Shown here: piece after piece, positions 11,232-21,849 of the stretch | Layout: every line of letters starts with the position of its first letter | How positions within the stretch are numbered: position 1 is the first letter of the stretch | Source of the DNA: Rhipidocladum racemiflorum | Taxonomy: Eukaryota; Streptophyta; Magnoliopsida; Poales; Poaceae | Direction of reading: 5' to 3' | Length of the DNA: 64,000 nt | NCBI GenBank assembly: GCA_036346355.1 | Contig: CM070591.1 | Coordinates: forward strand, 18,398,001-18,462,000 | The notes under the pieces: model-generated | Databases searched by the model: none | The model's input: only the letters and a program-made list of their open reading frames with translations | Told to the model about the DNA's origin: nothing | Made by a program: the position numbers and the translations under genes

Positions 11232-13200
11232 GACCATACCTTCAAGCTCAATGTAACGCTATTTGGCGCAAGGTAAAGATTCCATACGAGCTTCCTTCAA
11301 ATGATGATATTGATAAAATCGAGTTTGAAAAAGATGTTGAAAACAATAATAGAGCTAGAAACATATTGCTTCAAGGACTTGCTAGAAAATAATTCGATAG
11401 AGTCTGTCATTTACTCACTGCTCATGAAATTTGGAAATCTCTTCAAGATTATCATGAGGGCACTGACTCTGTAAAAGAAGCTAGGCAAGATCAATTTAAA
11501 AAAGAATACACTAGATTTGAAATGAACTCTGGAGAATCTCTAGATAATTGTTTTGCTCGCTTTATGTAATCTTAAACAATCTTAGAGTCAGAGATGTAAA
11601 GTACCGACTCTGAAAATGCTAGACATTTCCTATCATCTCTTGATCTTAAAATCTGGCAAATGAAAGTGACTGCTTTTAGGGAAGCTCACAAGATGAGTGA
11701 AATGACTTTGGATAAACTATATTCTAGTCTCAAGACTTTTGAGATAGACATTGTTTCAAGAACATCCAATGATAACTCTATGGCTCTTAATGCTAATTCC
11801 TCTTCATATGATAATGCTACTAGTTCTTCATCATCATATTCCATTACTACTTTGAGTGCTCTTAGTGATGAACAGCTAGATCAAATATCAGAAGATATAC
11901 TTGCTCTTCTTTCCAAGCGTGTCAATGCAGCTTACATGAGATCAAGGGAAAGAAAAGGAGCCTCCATCCACTGCTACAGCTGCGGCAAGGCAGGGCACAT
12001 CCGTGCTAAATGTTTCAAGAACAAAGATAGAGAGGAGAAGGAGCAAAGCAACTCCTCCAAGTCCTTCCGGCCAAGAGAGAGCAAGGATAAAAATAAGCAA
12101 CGGACGAAGAAGATGCTCAACAAAGTCTTCGAGGCAATTGGTTGCTTAGACTTAAGCGACATTGATGACTCAATTGAAGATGAGAAGGAAGCGAAGCAAA
12201 CGAAGCTGAAAGAGAAGGATTTCACCGGACTGTGCTTCATGGCAAAAGGGAACACTAGTGATTCTAGTGACAATGACAGCACCTCCAGCGACGGTGATGA
12301 GGTAATGCCTTCGTATGATGAGCTTTGTGAAGTTTTAGTCATATTGAGAAAATCTTTAAGAAAATCTTCACTCAAAATAAAAACTTAGAAAAAGATCTAT
12401 CCATGCTAAAATCTGAAAACTTTGATCTTAGAAATTCAAATTCTGAAAATATTTGTGATACTTGCTTAGATCTCAAATTTGAAATTAAGTCTCTAAAAGA
12501 GGAACATGTCATTAAACTAGAACAAGTTTATGCCGAACAATTGAAAAATGAAAAACTTGTGAAAAATATTGGTTGCTCTCTTGATAGTTTACATGATCAA
12601 ATTGCTTGCTCTAAATGTCCAATTCTTGAGTTGAAATTAAAAGATGCAAATTGTAGAGTTACACAATTAACAAATGACATGTTCACTCATGAAATTAACT
12701 CGTGTTCAAATTGCCGTAAATGTAAAGCTAAAATTGACACTCCTTGTGATAATTGTTTAACTCTTGCTAAGAAAGTTGATTACTTGCAAAATTCATTGGA
12801 ACGTTTCAACGATGGCAAGAAAAACCTAAACATGATTTTGGATCAATCAAAAGTCAAGACTCGTAACAAAGGTTTAGGTTTTGATTCTTATGCTCATCAT
12901 AAATCACATGCTCCCACCGTTGTCAAAACACTTGGAAGTGGAAAATTTGAAATTGTCAATGAGCCTAAGAAAAATGTCTTTAAATCTGGGTGGTCTTTTA
13001 TCTTCTACTATGATGAATGCAAAATGTGCTTCTCTTGTTAAAGCAAAACATCGTGGTGAAGTACACTTGCACTCATTGTGGTAGAGATGGACATCTAGTA
13101 GACTTTTGCTTTAGACTAGCTAAACAACAAAAGAGAGAAAGGTTTAATGCTAGGTCTAATTTCAGACAGCACGCGTTTCATTTCTCATTATGTGCCTAGG
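11232..13200 (+). pseudogene. copia gag, N-terminally cut, several frameshifts
   Basis: The reading begins at PYLQAQCNAIW, a part of gag normally about 25 residues from its start. A stop at 11390 interrupts (ARK-stop-FDRVCHLL), the frame is lost near 11565-11600 and resumes at 11660. A CCHC zinc knuckle is clear near 11971-12012 (CYSCGKAGHIRAKC), followed by Lys/Glu- and Ser/Asp-rich sequence. A frameshift near 12380 leads into a Leu- and Lys-rich predicted coiled coil (12403-13040) with several CxxC pairs. A second knuckle, CTHCGRDGHLVDFC, lies near 13068-13109 in a third frame. The long gag with coiled coil and two knuckles fits Sireviruses. Confidence 0.8.
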
Positions 13201-13394
13201 GTGATGCAAATACCTCTTGTTGCTAAGAACACGAGAAAAGACAAATCTTCTTTTATGCATAAGAATGCTCGTGTTGTGCCAAGCTGTTGTGCGTCGTGTG
13301 TCTCGATCTTTGGATTCCTAAACATCTTATTTCTAACCCCGATGCGAGACATCGACACTTTCTCGCTTCTATGTAGGCTTCTCACGCGAGGAAG

Positions 13395-13620
13395 GAGAAC
13401 ATATGGCTAGTGGATTCGGATGCTCACGCCACATGTCCGATGATAAGAATTGGTTCTCCTCCTTCACTTGTGCATCTCGTGCTAAAAGTGTTATTTTTCA
13501 AGATGCTTCCTCCACCTCTGTTTTACTTAAAGGCACTAGTCCAAATAGTGCAGTGCAGTGCATATGTTCAGGGGAGAGTATCTTTGTTGATGAAGATGAT
13601 GATGATCTTTGTTGAGGATG
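13395..13620 (+). pseudogene. copia protease remnant
   Basis: After a one-base frameshift in the active-site codons (VDS in one frame, GCSRHMS in the next) the frame runs on for about 60 residues and ends in an Asp run and a TGA near 13613. The catalytic Asp-Ser-Gly is therefore split. Directly after it the sequence jumps to RNase H: integrase and nearly all of the reverse transcriptase are deleted. Confidence 0.65.
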
Positions 13621-13624
13621 AGAT

Positions 13625-14041
13625 AATTGGAGTTTGCTGTGTGCTTGTGTGCTCGTTTTCAAGCTTCCCCGCGTGCTTCACATCGACAAGCTATCAAGAG
13701 GATTTTAAGGTATCTTCGTGGTACTCAAGATTTTGGCATTTGGCTTTCTGCTTCTTCACGCATAAGTTTAAGACCTTTCTCTGATGCTGAATTTGGAGGA
13801 TGTGGAATTGATAGAAAAAGTACATCTGGTTCATGCCACTTCTTGAGTAATTCTCTTTCTTGGACACATTGACATCAGATTTCATTTTCTTAGAGATCAT
13901 GTTGAAAAAAGAGCTATTGAACTGAAATTTGTTGATTCGGGTGCTCAGCTTGCTGATATTTTCACTAAACCGCTTGATTTTTCTCGTTTTGCTTTCTTAT
14001 GCGGTGAACTTGGGATCATTCATCCCCATGGGTTGATTTGA
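13625..14041 (+). pseudogene. copia RNase H remnant with internal deletion
   Basis: The open part, 13627-13872, has VCLCARFQASPRASH and DRKSTSGSCHF, closely like the region at 3061-3270 in the first element. A deletion near 13866 joins SLSW to HIDIRFHFLRDHVE, so the middle with the catalytic AEAEY block is gone. The frame ends at LGIIHPHGLI and a stop (14039-14041), followed by the polypurine tract GAGGGGGAG. Confidence 0.8.
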
Positions 14042-14110
14042 GGGGGAGTCTTGAGTTTATCTCTTTTTGGGTTACTTGACTTTGGTTCCTAGAAGTGATT
14101 TTTTTACAAG

Positions 14111-14122
14111 TGGTATCAGAGC
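14111..14122 (+). promoter_or_regulatory. Primer binding site for initiator Met-tRNA
   Basis: TGGTATCAGAGC, two bases after TTTTTTTACA, is the standard copia primer site. It lies 3' of the RNase H and polypurine tract, not at the left end of the insertion, which is the key sign of permuted order. Confidence 0.8.
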
Positions 14123-14169
14123 TTGGCTCTACTAATCCATCTTAACAGGTGATTAGTAAACGGTAAGTT

Positions 14170-14223
14170 ATGGCAACAGAGATATACTCGAACAAGCCGC
14201 CAATCTTCAATGGCACAGACTTC
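14170..14223 (+). pseudogene. First 18 codons of copia gag
   Basis: ATG at 14170, about 50 bases after the primer site, opens MATEIYSNKPPIFNGTDF, the typical start of copia gag. It breaks off into the run of C that begins the 31-base U5 terminus. The continuation of the protein is found at the other end of the insertion (11232 onward). Confidence 0.75.
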
Positions 14224-14328
14224 CCCCCCTCTGATTGCTATATTCGGTCCTACAGTATACTTCGATCCTACACAATCAATGGAAAATATCTAAAGACGTA
14301 CTACCCTAGCGTGTGGTTCGGAGCATGA

Positions 14329-14691
14329 TCGCATCAAGTCATTAAGAATAAATGTGCTCGATTCAGAAAGCCGATTAAAACACCAATGCAAAGGTACATG
14401 CATCACATAAATCGGCTACATAGCCTACGATAATAAGCAATGTTTACAACCAAGGAAACGAGTGCAAAACATCAAGCATTCAGACATCATTTGCAAACAG
14501 CGTTGTTTAAACCTATTACAACCCAAACCTGGGCAGGTTGGCCCCAATACCTGACAATGCCACCGCCGCCTTCGCAATGGTCACTTGGACGTTGTCCACG
14601 ACTTGCTGATCATCCGTGGTGTTGCCAGGAACAGTGACCATCTTGGTCGATTGCTACTTAACTTTTGCAAACACCCCGCCGATCTGCCGTT
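14329..14691. other. gypsy 3' non-coding stretch before the antisense ORF
   Basis: Between the pol stop (14326-14328) and the end of the antisense ORF I see no coding sequence. The short word ATCGGCT occurs here and throughout the element's 3' region and LTR, a compositional mark that ties the pieces together. Confidence 0.5.
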
Positions 14692-16740
14692 TTAATCCAC
14701 CAGTAGAGAAGTCGACTCAGTAGCACTCACTTGGCACTCAACGAGCTGTTTGGTAATTGTGGCCAGTTGTTCCTCAAGTGACTTCTTGGCCGACTCAAGT
14801 ACATGGATCTTATTTTTCACCAGCTTAAGGGCGGCGACGCCTTGGTCGAACTCCTTCTTCAGCTTAGCATCGGCTACCAGTTTGTCTAGAAGCTTTTGGT
14901 CGGCTTGTTGCGCTTCTCTCTGAGCGATCCTAGACTTCGCAGCTTCCACCTCCTCCCTTCGGTCATCCAAATGACAAACCTCCATCAGCGCTTTCATGGC
15001 CTCGGGGGGGGGGAGATCGGCTTGAATGGCGGCCACGGCATTCCTTAGTAGTTGGGTATCGGCCAAAAGCTGGGCTTCAGGTCGCGTTACTTTGTGAAAG
15101 AGGCGATTAAGCCGTTCTTGCATGCCCGACGTAGAAGTCATGGCAGCTGATGCAACAGTTGAAGCGTCGATGATCCTGCTGATGTTAGCTGGATAATCGT
15201 CTGTGGCCATCACCTCGGGATCGTCTAGCTCGTACAGAGTGAAGCCCAAGAGGTCTACAGGATCTGCCGATAGCTTTGAGGAAACAGGTGCGGCGGTCGT
15301 CGGAGGCGGCACAACGGGTAGCGTTGGAGATAGCGATGGTGGAATAGCTGATGATGTGCCTTGCAGGTCAGCTAAAATCCTGGCCATCTGTGCCAATGGT
15401 GATGGCTGATACAAAGAATACAGTAAGTGCAAATCCAAACTGAAGATGAGTGGAAGTCAAGATAGGGGAACTTACCTCATTAGTCGATCGACCCGGAGAA
15501 TTTTCAACGGTGCGCTCCACGGGCTTGGGAGACCTCCTCGCTGCAGATTTTGTTTTCGCTTTTTCTGGAAATCAAAATCGGCTAAAATAAGTATTGGCAA
15601 AAGACCGACAATGAAACTTAATTCAAAACAGGGCTTACTTGTGGGGCGCTTCCTTTGGGCGAGGTCCGACAGGGACAGGCTCTGGACGCCAAGGTTACCC
15701 GATGAATAACCTGTGAGACCCGTCGCCTGACTTGCCCTCTTTTGGCGACCGCTGATGGTCGGAGCAGAAAGGGTTATGGGGTTGTCCGCCTGCCTGCCAG
15801 TGTCCTGTGCAGTCTTGTCCTGCAAAAGCAAGAAAAACTTGGTTAAGCCGATAAAAGAAAAATACTTAAAGCAGAAGTCTAAAAAAGTGTCAGTACCTCT
15901 ATAGCTATCGAGGAATTAGTATAACCAGAAGAACTTGTGCTCTTGCTAGAAGTAGTATCAAAGACAACCATCGACTCATGATAGTCAGGCAGGAAAAGAG
16001 AAATAATAGCCGACAGAGTCCTGTCCAGAAGAAGAGCTTCAGCTACCAAAGACCACCACGCAGTATATCGGCTCAATCGACGGGTGTTAAGGACGAAGTG
16101 TTGAAGTCTTGATATTTGGAGATCATCGGCCAACTCAAGAACAATTTCAGCAGCCACTTTGTTTGTTACTCTGGTCCTGGGCTAAATCCGATCAAGGAGG
16201 GGGAAGCTGGGAATAACTTGACCAAAGCCTAATTGATGGGCATAGACCGACGGGTGATAGAACTCGTAAGATGGTTGGAAGGTCCGATTCCTTGAGCTCA
16301 TGCCCACATGGAGGATACAAGGAGAAATGAAGAGTTTGAACAAGTCTAAAGTTGATTTTGGCATGGAAGAATTGTCAGCATCTAATTGCAAAAAGGAGGG
16401 ATATTGGTAATCAGCTATATTGCTATAGCTAAAAAAATCTTGTTGGCCGAAGGTTGCACTCTCTAGGTTCAAAAATAATGTTAAGTATTTCTTCAACCCA
16501 GTAGGAGTCACCTTCGTCTCACCAGCAGAGCACATCATGTATTTCTGGCCTGAAGATCGGCTGGCAGTATAGCGGGGAACGGCACCTTTCGGGTAATCCT
16601 CTTCGAGGGAAACTAGGGTCATCTGTGGAGTTCGGGAGAAGTGATCGGCTAAACAAGCAGTGTAGCCATAACTGTACAAACCATAGAGGAGACGATTAAT
16701 GGGGCAGTTATCAAGGAGGGTTTTCTCAGAAGCTGATTAA
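14692..16740 (-). pseudogene. Spliced antisense ORF (aORF) of the Tat-type gypsy element
   Basis: On the minus strand, between pol and the 3' LTR, a multi-exon ORF can be read. Exon A runs from about 16740 to 15897 (FSRTPQMTL, PKGAVPRYTASRSSGQKYM) with one TAG near 16182. Exon B is 15819-15639, exon C 15564-15476, and exon D 15439-14692 with a predicted coiled coil. Splice signals are canonical: donors GTACTG, GTAAGC and GTAAGT, acceptors TTTTGCAG, TTTCCAG and CTTCAG. Antisense ORFs at this place are known from Grande/Retand/RIRE2-type elements; their function is unknown. The start codon is not visible. I claim no function. Confidence 0.7.
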
Positions 16741-16802
16741 GGAGAGAAGCCGATACGATTTTTGGAAGACAACAAGTTATCTTCCAAAAATGGGGGGACA
16801 TA

Positions 16803-17424
16803 TGTTTGCACCAAAATTTGACACGTATGGTAAGCATACGGCGGCTGGGATTTGGAAAACGAAGATTAGATCGTGGCCAACACGAATTTGGTTGCCGTAA
16901 ATGGATTTGGAAACCGAAGATCTGATCGTAGCCGACTCGGACTATGTGGTTGTATCCATGGAGGACTCGGATCGACCGAGGCATATAAAGAGGGGCTGAG
17001 CCAGGAGAAGCAAGGATCAATCCAACACACCCACAAACAATACTTTTACAGTCTTTTCGTTTCTTTTAGTTTTGTAAGCTTTCCTCTGTAAGTCGACGAG
17101 ATCAATAAAGAGTTGTGCATCACCAATTTGTTGATTTTTGCCGATTTCACCTCAGGTTTGGTTTGCTTTGCTTTGTTGCGCATTGCCTCTCAAAGCCAAT
17201 CTACCTTTACCCTTGGATTAACCTTAATCGACTAGTCTAGTTATCTCCTAATCGGCTTTTAGCCAACTAGAGTTACGCCGATAATTGCTCGTTATCGGCT
17301 CCAATTGATTTTTACGACTTTTTACCTTGTCAATTTCAGGTCAAATTGACTAGCAAGCTCAAAACCAGCGTTTGTCTCGTCTGTTTGAGACTAAGAACCC
17401 TACCTCAAGTTTTTAGTGCAAACA
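16803..17424 (+). repeat. 3' LTR of the gypsy element
   Basis: It starts TGTTTGCACC and ends GTGCAAACA, a perfect 9-base terminal inverted repeat, and is 622 bases long. The polypurine tract AAAAATGGGGGGACA precedes it (16787-16801). A TATA box TATAAAG lies at 16984 and AATAAA at 17104. The ATCGGCT words recur in it. Confidence 0.88.
16984..16990 (+). promoter_or_regulatory. TATA box of the gypsy LTR
   Basis: TATAAAG followed by AGGGGCTGAGCC, about 180 bases into the LTR and 120 bases before AATAAA. Confidence 0.55.
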
Positions 17425-17933
17425 AGTCTGTAGGAGCATCTGTCCATAATGCAGGTGCGTGTTACCTGTCGGATCCCTGTTATCCACACGGGTACGGGTA
17501 TGGGTAAATTTTGTATCCGTATATGGGTAGGGTATTGTAGCGAGTGAATTTTACTAAACACGAGGTACATGGTGATACCCAACGGATATAAACCCATTGC
17601 CATCTTTAGCCATAGATGGCCTGGTCCCTGCCGCGGCACCTTTCCCATCGGCTGCGACGTCATCCTCTTATAATTGTGAGATTTGCAGTCGGGCTCTTTT
17701 TGACACATTTCGCTTCTGCTCTCTCGGTTGCAATGTAATTTATTAATTTATTATGTGTGTGTTAGAAAAGTTACTGACCTATTGTAATGTATAACATATT
17801 GCCCTCTATTTGAAACTCAATCTATCATAACAACAGTATACGTCAGCTATTTGGAACCAGTCTCGTCCGAAATGCTCACATCCATCTTTTTATTTCATTT
17901 CATATATTTTGATCTTACAACTTTTGTACAGCT
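17425..17933. other. Intergenic, nothing recognised
   Basis: No ORF, repeat or element end that I can support. The stretch GGGTACGGGTATGGGTAAAT and similar words near 17500 are low complexity. Confidence 0.4.
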
Positions 17934-18060
17934 TAGAGGCATTAAAAAGGATAATGAGACAATAATTGTGGCTGGAAAGCGACTTGACCGTAGTGAAAAG
18001 GACAGTGAAACTAGTCGCACTAATGGTAGTGCAAGCACTGAAGGCGAGAAAGACAGTTAA
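17934..18060 (+). pseudogene. Possible terminal exon of an unidentified gene
   Basis: A pyrimidine-rich stretch and CTTTTGTACAG precede an open frame of 41 codons: LRGIKKDNETIIVAG, then a Lys/Asp/Ser/Glu-rich tail ending EGEKDS and TAA at 18058. The hydrophilic tail and clean acceptor look like a last exon. I find no upstream exons in the window; they could be left of the nested transposons. I do not recognise the family. Confidence 0.3.
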
Positions 18061-19244
18061 GGAAAGACCATGATCAAGGAGGGTTGCTCGTCACCGATGA
18101 AAGGAAATTGAGTGTTTGGTTTATGGGATGATGTTAAATGGGATAGGATGGTTCGTACTATTTGGTTCTATTATTTTGGGTGAATGAGATGGTTCAGCAT
18201 CTAAATGGAATATTTCTCAAATTTGTATTACTTGATTCAGGATGGGATGGTTTCATTCAAACAACTAAATGCATAGATGATTTTTTTTTTACCATCTCAT
18301 ACATGTACCACTTGATACAGGCAAGCAAACGCACAGCGTGCACCATTTTTCGAGAGAAGCTTGTATGAATACTCGTTATGCATTGGAACAAATGAATTGA
18401 GGAAATCTCTTTTATGAAAGATAAAATATATATGGTGTTGAATAAATCAATGAATGGACCCTATGTAGGGGTGTTTGTTTTGTTTGTCTTCCGTTTGGCA
18501 TTTTGTTTGTTGCATTGAATATATCGTGTGGATCCTTGATATTCAAAAGAGATTTGTATGATTTTTTAAGATTTTACAATCCGATGCTATTGCTATGAAA
18601 TCATTACATCCAGGCATAATTTGGGTAGTGAATCAAAGTTTAGAACTTACAATATAGTAATGTATATATTACTATAAGCTCCATTGCCATGCCACAGAAA
18701 TGACCAAAACATATATTTGAACATATAAAAATTGAATGGGTTAATTGTTTGAACAGTTTACCCGAGAACTCCCTTTTCAAAATGGAACGATAACTTATTC
18801 AGTGGAAACCACGTCAAAATGTTAACAAATTTCTTACGTAAAATATAGGGGGTATATATGCGCAAAAATCGTTTTTTTTTGGCTTGGTGCCCATGCTGTA
18901 ATCTTGAATACACATCCACTACTGACCTTATTATATTCGCAGAGATGATAAAAACTATATAAATATAAGAAGTTGATCAGCAACAGACTTTGGTTTCTCT
19001 GATCAGGACGCAAATGATACTCGAATTACGTGGCATGTACAAGAGATATAGCGTAATGTTTGCCCATCAGTAGCTGCGTGCTAAAAATTATCAAAACTCA
19101 AAATTAATTTATAGAGAGGTACTTCTATGCTCTTTCTTTTCTAATATTAATAACTTATACCAAGCGGTGGAAATCGCGAGCTCCCGCGCCCTCCACGTCA
19201 GCGTTTCTCGCGAAAAACCCCCGGAGCTTTATGTGTTTGCGTGC
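18061..19244. other. AT-rich intergenic sequence
   Basis: No coding sequence. The part 18108-18335 has weak complementary ends (GTGTTTGGTTT and AAGCAAACGC) and could be a decayed MITE; the match is too poor to call. The rest shows only A/T runs. Confidence 0.4.
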
Positions 19245-19481
19245 GACTCCCCTTCCCGTCTGCCGTTGATCTCCAGTCCCAGTCCGGATTCGGCTGTTCA
19301 CGCGCCCCCCACGTTGGCCTACGGGTTGCCAAGAAATCACCGTCCGCGGGCCGTTCGAGGACCAGCCCCTTTGCCCCCATCATCCTCGCGGTCCTCTGCC
19401 CGCGGCTACTCCTCGCGCGCCTCTGCCCTCGCGTCCTCCGCTCCCCTCGGCGCCGTCGACCTCATATACGTCCCCGCGCTG
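19245..19481. repeat. GC-rich repeat unit left of the LTR element
   Basis: From about 19285 to the insertion point this sequence matches the unit at 28440-28660 (shared words CACGCGCCCCCCAC, CGAGGACCAGC, GTCCTCCGCTCCCCTCGGCG). It is the left half of a tandem array split by the LTR element; CGCTG at 19477-19481 is the target duplication. Confidence 0.75.
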
Positions 19482-21849
19482 TGTGACACTACGGTATGGT
19501 GTGACATTATAAAATGTGAAATTAGAGAATAAAACCTTTCGGCTTGAGGTTTACTCGCGTTTTTCGGCCGTTTGAAGTGATGTGTCACCACGGAGTGTCT
19601 AACCTTTTAAATGGTGCATGTTAAGGTCAAAAACTTTATGAAATATGGTATGGAAGGTTAAAACCATAAGGTATGGAGGTTAATAGCGTTTCCGGGCCGT
19701 TTCCGGGCCGTTTCAGGGGTTTTGGGCCTTTCCGGGGGAGTTTGGGCCTAAGGGAAAGGTCCGTGGGCTTTGGTGGGATGATGTTCGAGTCCATTTAGAG
19801 TAGGAGTCCTGTTTGGGTGGCCTCCTCCTGCCCTTTTGGGCGTCCTCCCCCTGCCCCTTGCGCCCCCAAGTGCCTAGCCGCCTCCCACACCTCCCCACCT
19901 CCTCCTCTTCCTTGCGCCCCCTTTGCCCCCATTGCTCTCCACCTCTCCACCACCTCTCCTCCACCCCCTTGCTGCTCTAGGGTAGCCTCCCCACCCCTGC
20001 ATCCTCATGGATCCATCCGAGGAGCGAGGTGCGAGGAGCGAGGAGCAAGGAGATCTATTGGAGTTTTCGTGCGTCGGGCAAAGGTATGATCATGGGATTC
20101 CTTGGGTTGATCTAGGTACTGTTCTTAGGGTGTTTATCAAGTTTTTAGATCAATTGGAGGTGCTGGATTTGAGTAATTTGGGTTAGATCTAGATGTTGCC
20201 ACGTTTCTGTTTTGGGACAGCATGAGCAGTCGACCTAGGGTTCACGTTTCCAACAATTTAAAGTTGAAATCTGTCCGTACGGATGTTGAAGAAGTTGTAG
20301 ATAATTTCATTATCTTTCAGTGGATGTAAAGAACGTTAAATTCCGATCAGCCGTTTGAAAGTTATGACTGTTTTACCGAGCGTGTTAAAATCTGTGACGC
20401 GATTGGAACAGATCACGGTAATCTATAGATTAAACAACTTTAGAATCCGAATCAGTCTTTCCGTATACCTAGGAAAAGTTGGGAAATTTCCTAAGCTACG
20501 CGAGGATGTACTCGTTTAATTGATTCGGAGTCCCAGAACTCAAGTTATGCCTTTTTCAAGGCTGCTGTCCCGACAGGACAAAACCTCTGTTTTTAGGATT
20601 TGCGAGTAGTTGGCAATGTCGGGGTAGATGAGGGTTTGCGTACTGTTTTGTGGACATGATTGTGAGTGTGTGATGCCTATGTGCAGGTGATGCGACCCCG
20701 GGAGTGCCTTCTACTTCCCGCCAATCCGTTGCCCCTGGTTGAGGCAAGTGTATTGTAATGGATAGCGATTGTAGGTTGTTTGATTGATTGAGATTGAATG
20801 TTGAATATATGATATGTTCACATGCCATGCTTTAATGTTTGCCATTGATATGATGAGTATGTTTATTATATGATGATGCCATGTGTTAATGCACAAGATT
20901 ATCCATGATGATGCCATGTGTTAATGTACAAAGTTAAATATGATGTTGGCATAAATGCATACATGGCATGTTACATGGCTCGGGCGGTGAGAAAGTCATA
21001 ACTAGTCCAAGAAGGTTGGTGAGAAAGTCATGACTAATCCGGAAAGCCAATGAGTAAGTCCTACATCGTGATTCCATTCACCGCGGTGAACGGAAGCGAG
21101 GAGTAGGCACCCTCCATCTTCAGGATGGAAGGGGGGAGAGGGTGCACACCGACGGGTGTGTACTCAACCATACCAGTATGAGTTTCCAGGAGACATGTGC
21201 ATCGCATTGCATTACATTGCATTGCATTATATGAGGATGTTATATGAGGATGATGGATGATGATGTCAATGATATGCTTATATTATGAATATGAGATGTG
21301 TATGATGTTGTATGTGAAAAGTGGTGATGAAGGTATTGGAATGTGTTTTCTTGTTCCGTTGCAATATACTTGCTGAGTGATGAACTCACGCTTGTGTTTA
21401 TGTTGTTTTTCTTAGGTACCATGAATCCGACATGCGGGAAAGGGAGCTAGTCAAACGTCATCACTTAGCATCACACATTTGAACAATGACATGTTCCTTC
21501 CTTTATGGTTATGGTTAAGTCTTTGAGCTAAACTTTGGTTTCGATGATTCGTTGGTTGTTATGAGTAAATGATTAGTCCATATTTGTCATGAGATGGATA
21601 GAATTTCTATCCTTAGTGGTATGGTGGATGTTTTTCCGTTTGATCATGTTATTGCTATCGTTCATTATGCTATATTGACATGTTATTATTGTTGTTGCTT
21701 CAATTCATGTTAAAACAAAGGAGATGCTGCCGAAATCTCGGTTTTTAGCATGTGCGCCTTTGCTGGAATTTATGTTTAATTGTGGTATTTAGATGTTGTT
21801 TAGCTTATGTTTGGTAGCATTTAGGCATAGTAAATGCCGGGGTGTTACA
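19482..21849 (+). repeat. 5' LTR of the coding-less element
   Basis: Starts TGTGACACTACGG, ends GCCGGGGTGTTACA. Compared with the 3' LTR it carries an extra GTTTCCGGGCCG repeat near 19685-19705 and extra GCATT units near 21203-21228. A C-rich stretch at 19810-19990 is followed by GCGAGGAGC minisatellite units near 20020-20050. Confidence 0.93.

Larger units (their letters stand above)
11043..14254 (+). mobile_element. Rearranged, circularly permuted copia element with inverted LTR-end termini
   Basis: The insertion is bounded by GTATA at 11038-11042 and 14255-14259. Its ends are inverted copies of one LTR end: TGTAGGACCGAATATAGCAA at the left and its complement, closing CGGTCCTACA, at the right. 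Between them the order is: antisense U5 (11043-11231), gag from about its 25th residue, second zinc knuckle, protease, RNase H end, polypurine tract (14042-14050), a remnant of about 60 bases where an LTR should be, primer binding site (14111), the first 18 codons of gag, and 31 bases of U5. The gag gene is thus split between the two ends, as if a circle had been opened inside gag. Integrase and most of the reverse transcriptase are missing. Confidence 0.82.
9131..14272 (+). mobile_element. Solo LTR (split by a nested insertion) inside gypsy integrase
   Basis: The ends are TGTGAAATCA at 9131 and CGATCCTACA at 14272, flanked by the identical 5-base duplication CAATC (9126-9130 and 14273-14277). 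Removing it restores the gypsy frame. The LTR proper is 9131-11042 plus 14260-14272, about 1.9 kb; no internal region, primer site or polypurine tract of its own is present. It holds palindromes (9225-9805), two blocks of tandem repeats, a TATA box at 10394 and AATAAA near 10499. Its architecture and the CATTCATCCCACCCTCTGAT run near its end resemble the Sirevirus LTR at 5580-7191. Confidence 0.87.
7192..17424 (+). mobile_element. Ty3/gypsy retrotransposon, Tat lineage, 5' part outside the window
   Basis: The parts in the window are reverse transcriptase, a second RNase H of the archaeal type, integrase, an antisense ORF after pol, a polypurine tract at 16787-16802 and a 622-base 3' LTR. Domain order (integrase after RNase H), the archaeal-type RNase H and the antisense ORF together fit the plant Tat lineage (Grande/Retand/RIRE2-like). 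The element is split twice: at 7191/7192 by the Sirevirus-type element and at 9130/14273 by a solo LTR. If it is complete on the left, its target duplication should be AGTCT (17425-17429). Confidence 0.85.

Noticed and set aside
14107..14130. TGGTATCAGAGC as part of a tRNA gene
   Set aside because: It is the complement of the tRNA 3' end, that is a primer binding site; no cloverleaf surrounds it. The same applies at 21851 and 59647.
18108..18335. Degenerate MITE
   Set aside because: Ends are only weakly complementary and no target duplication is visible.
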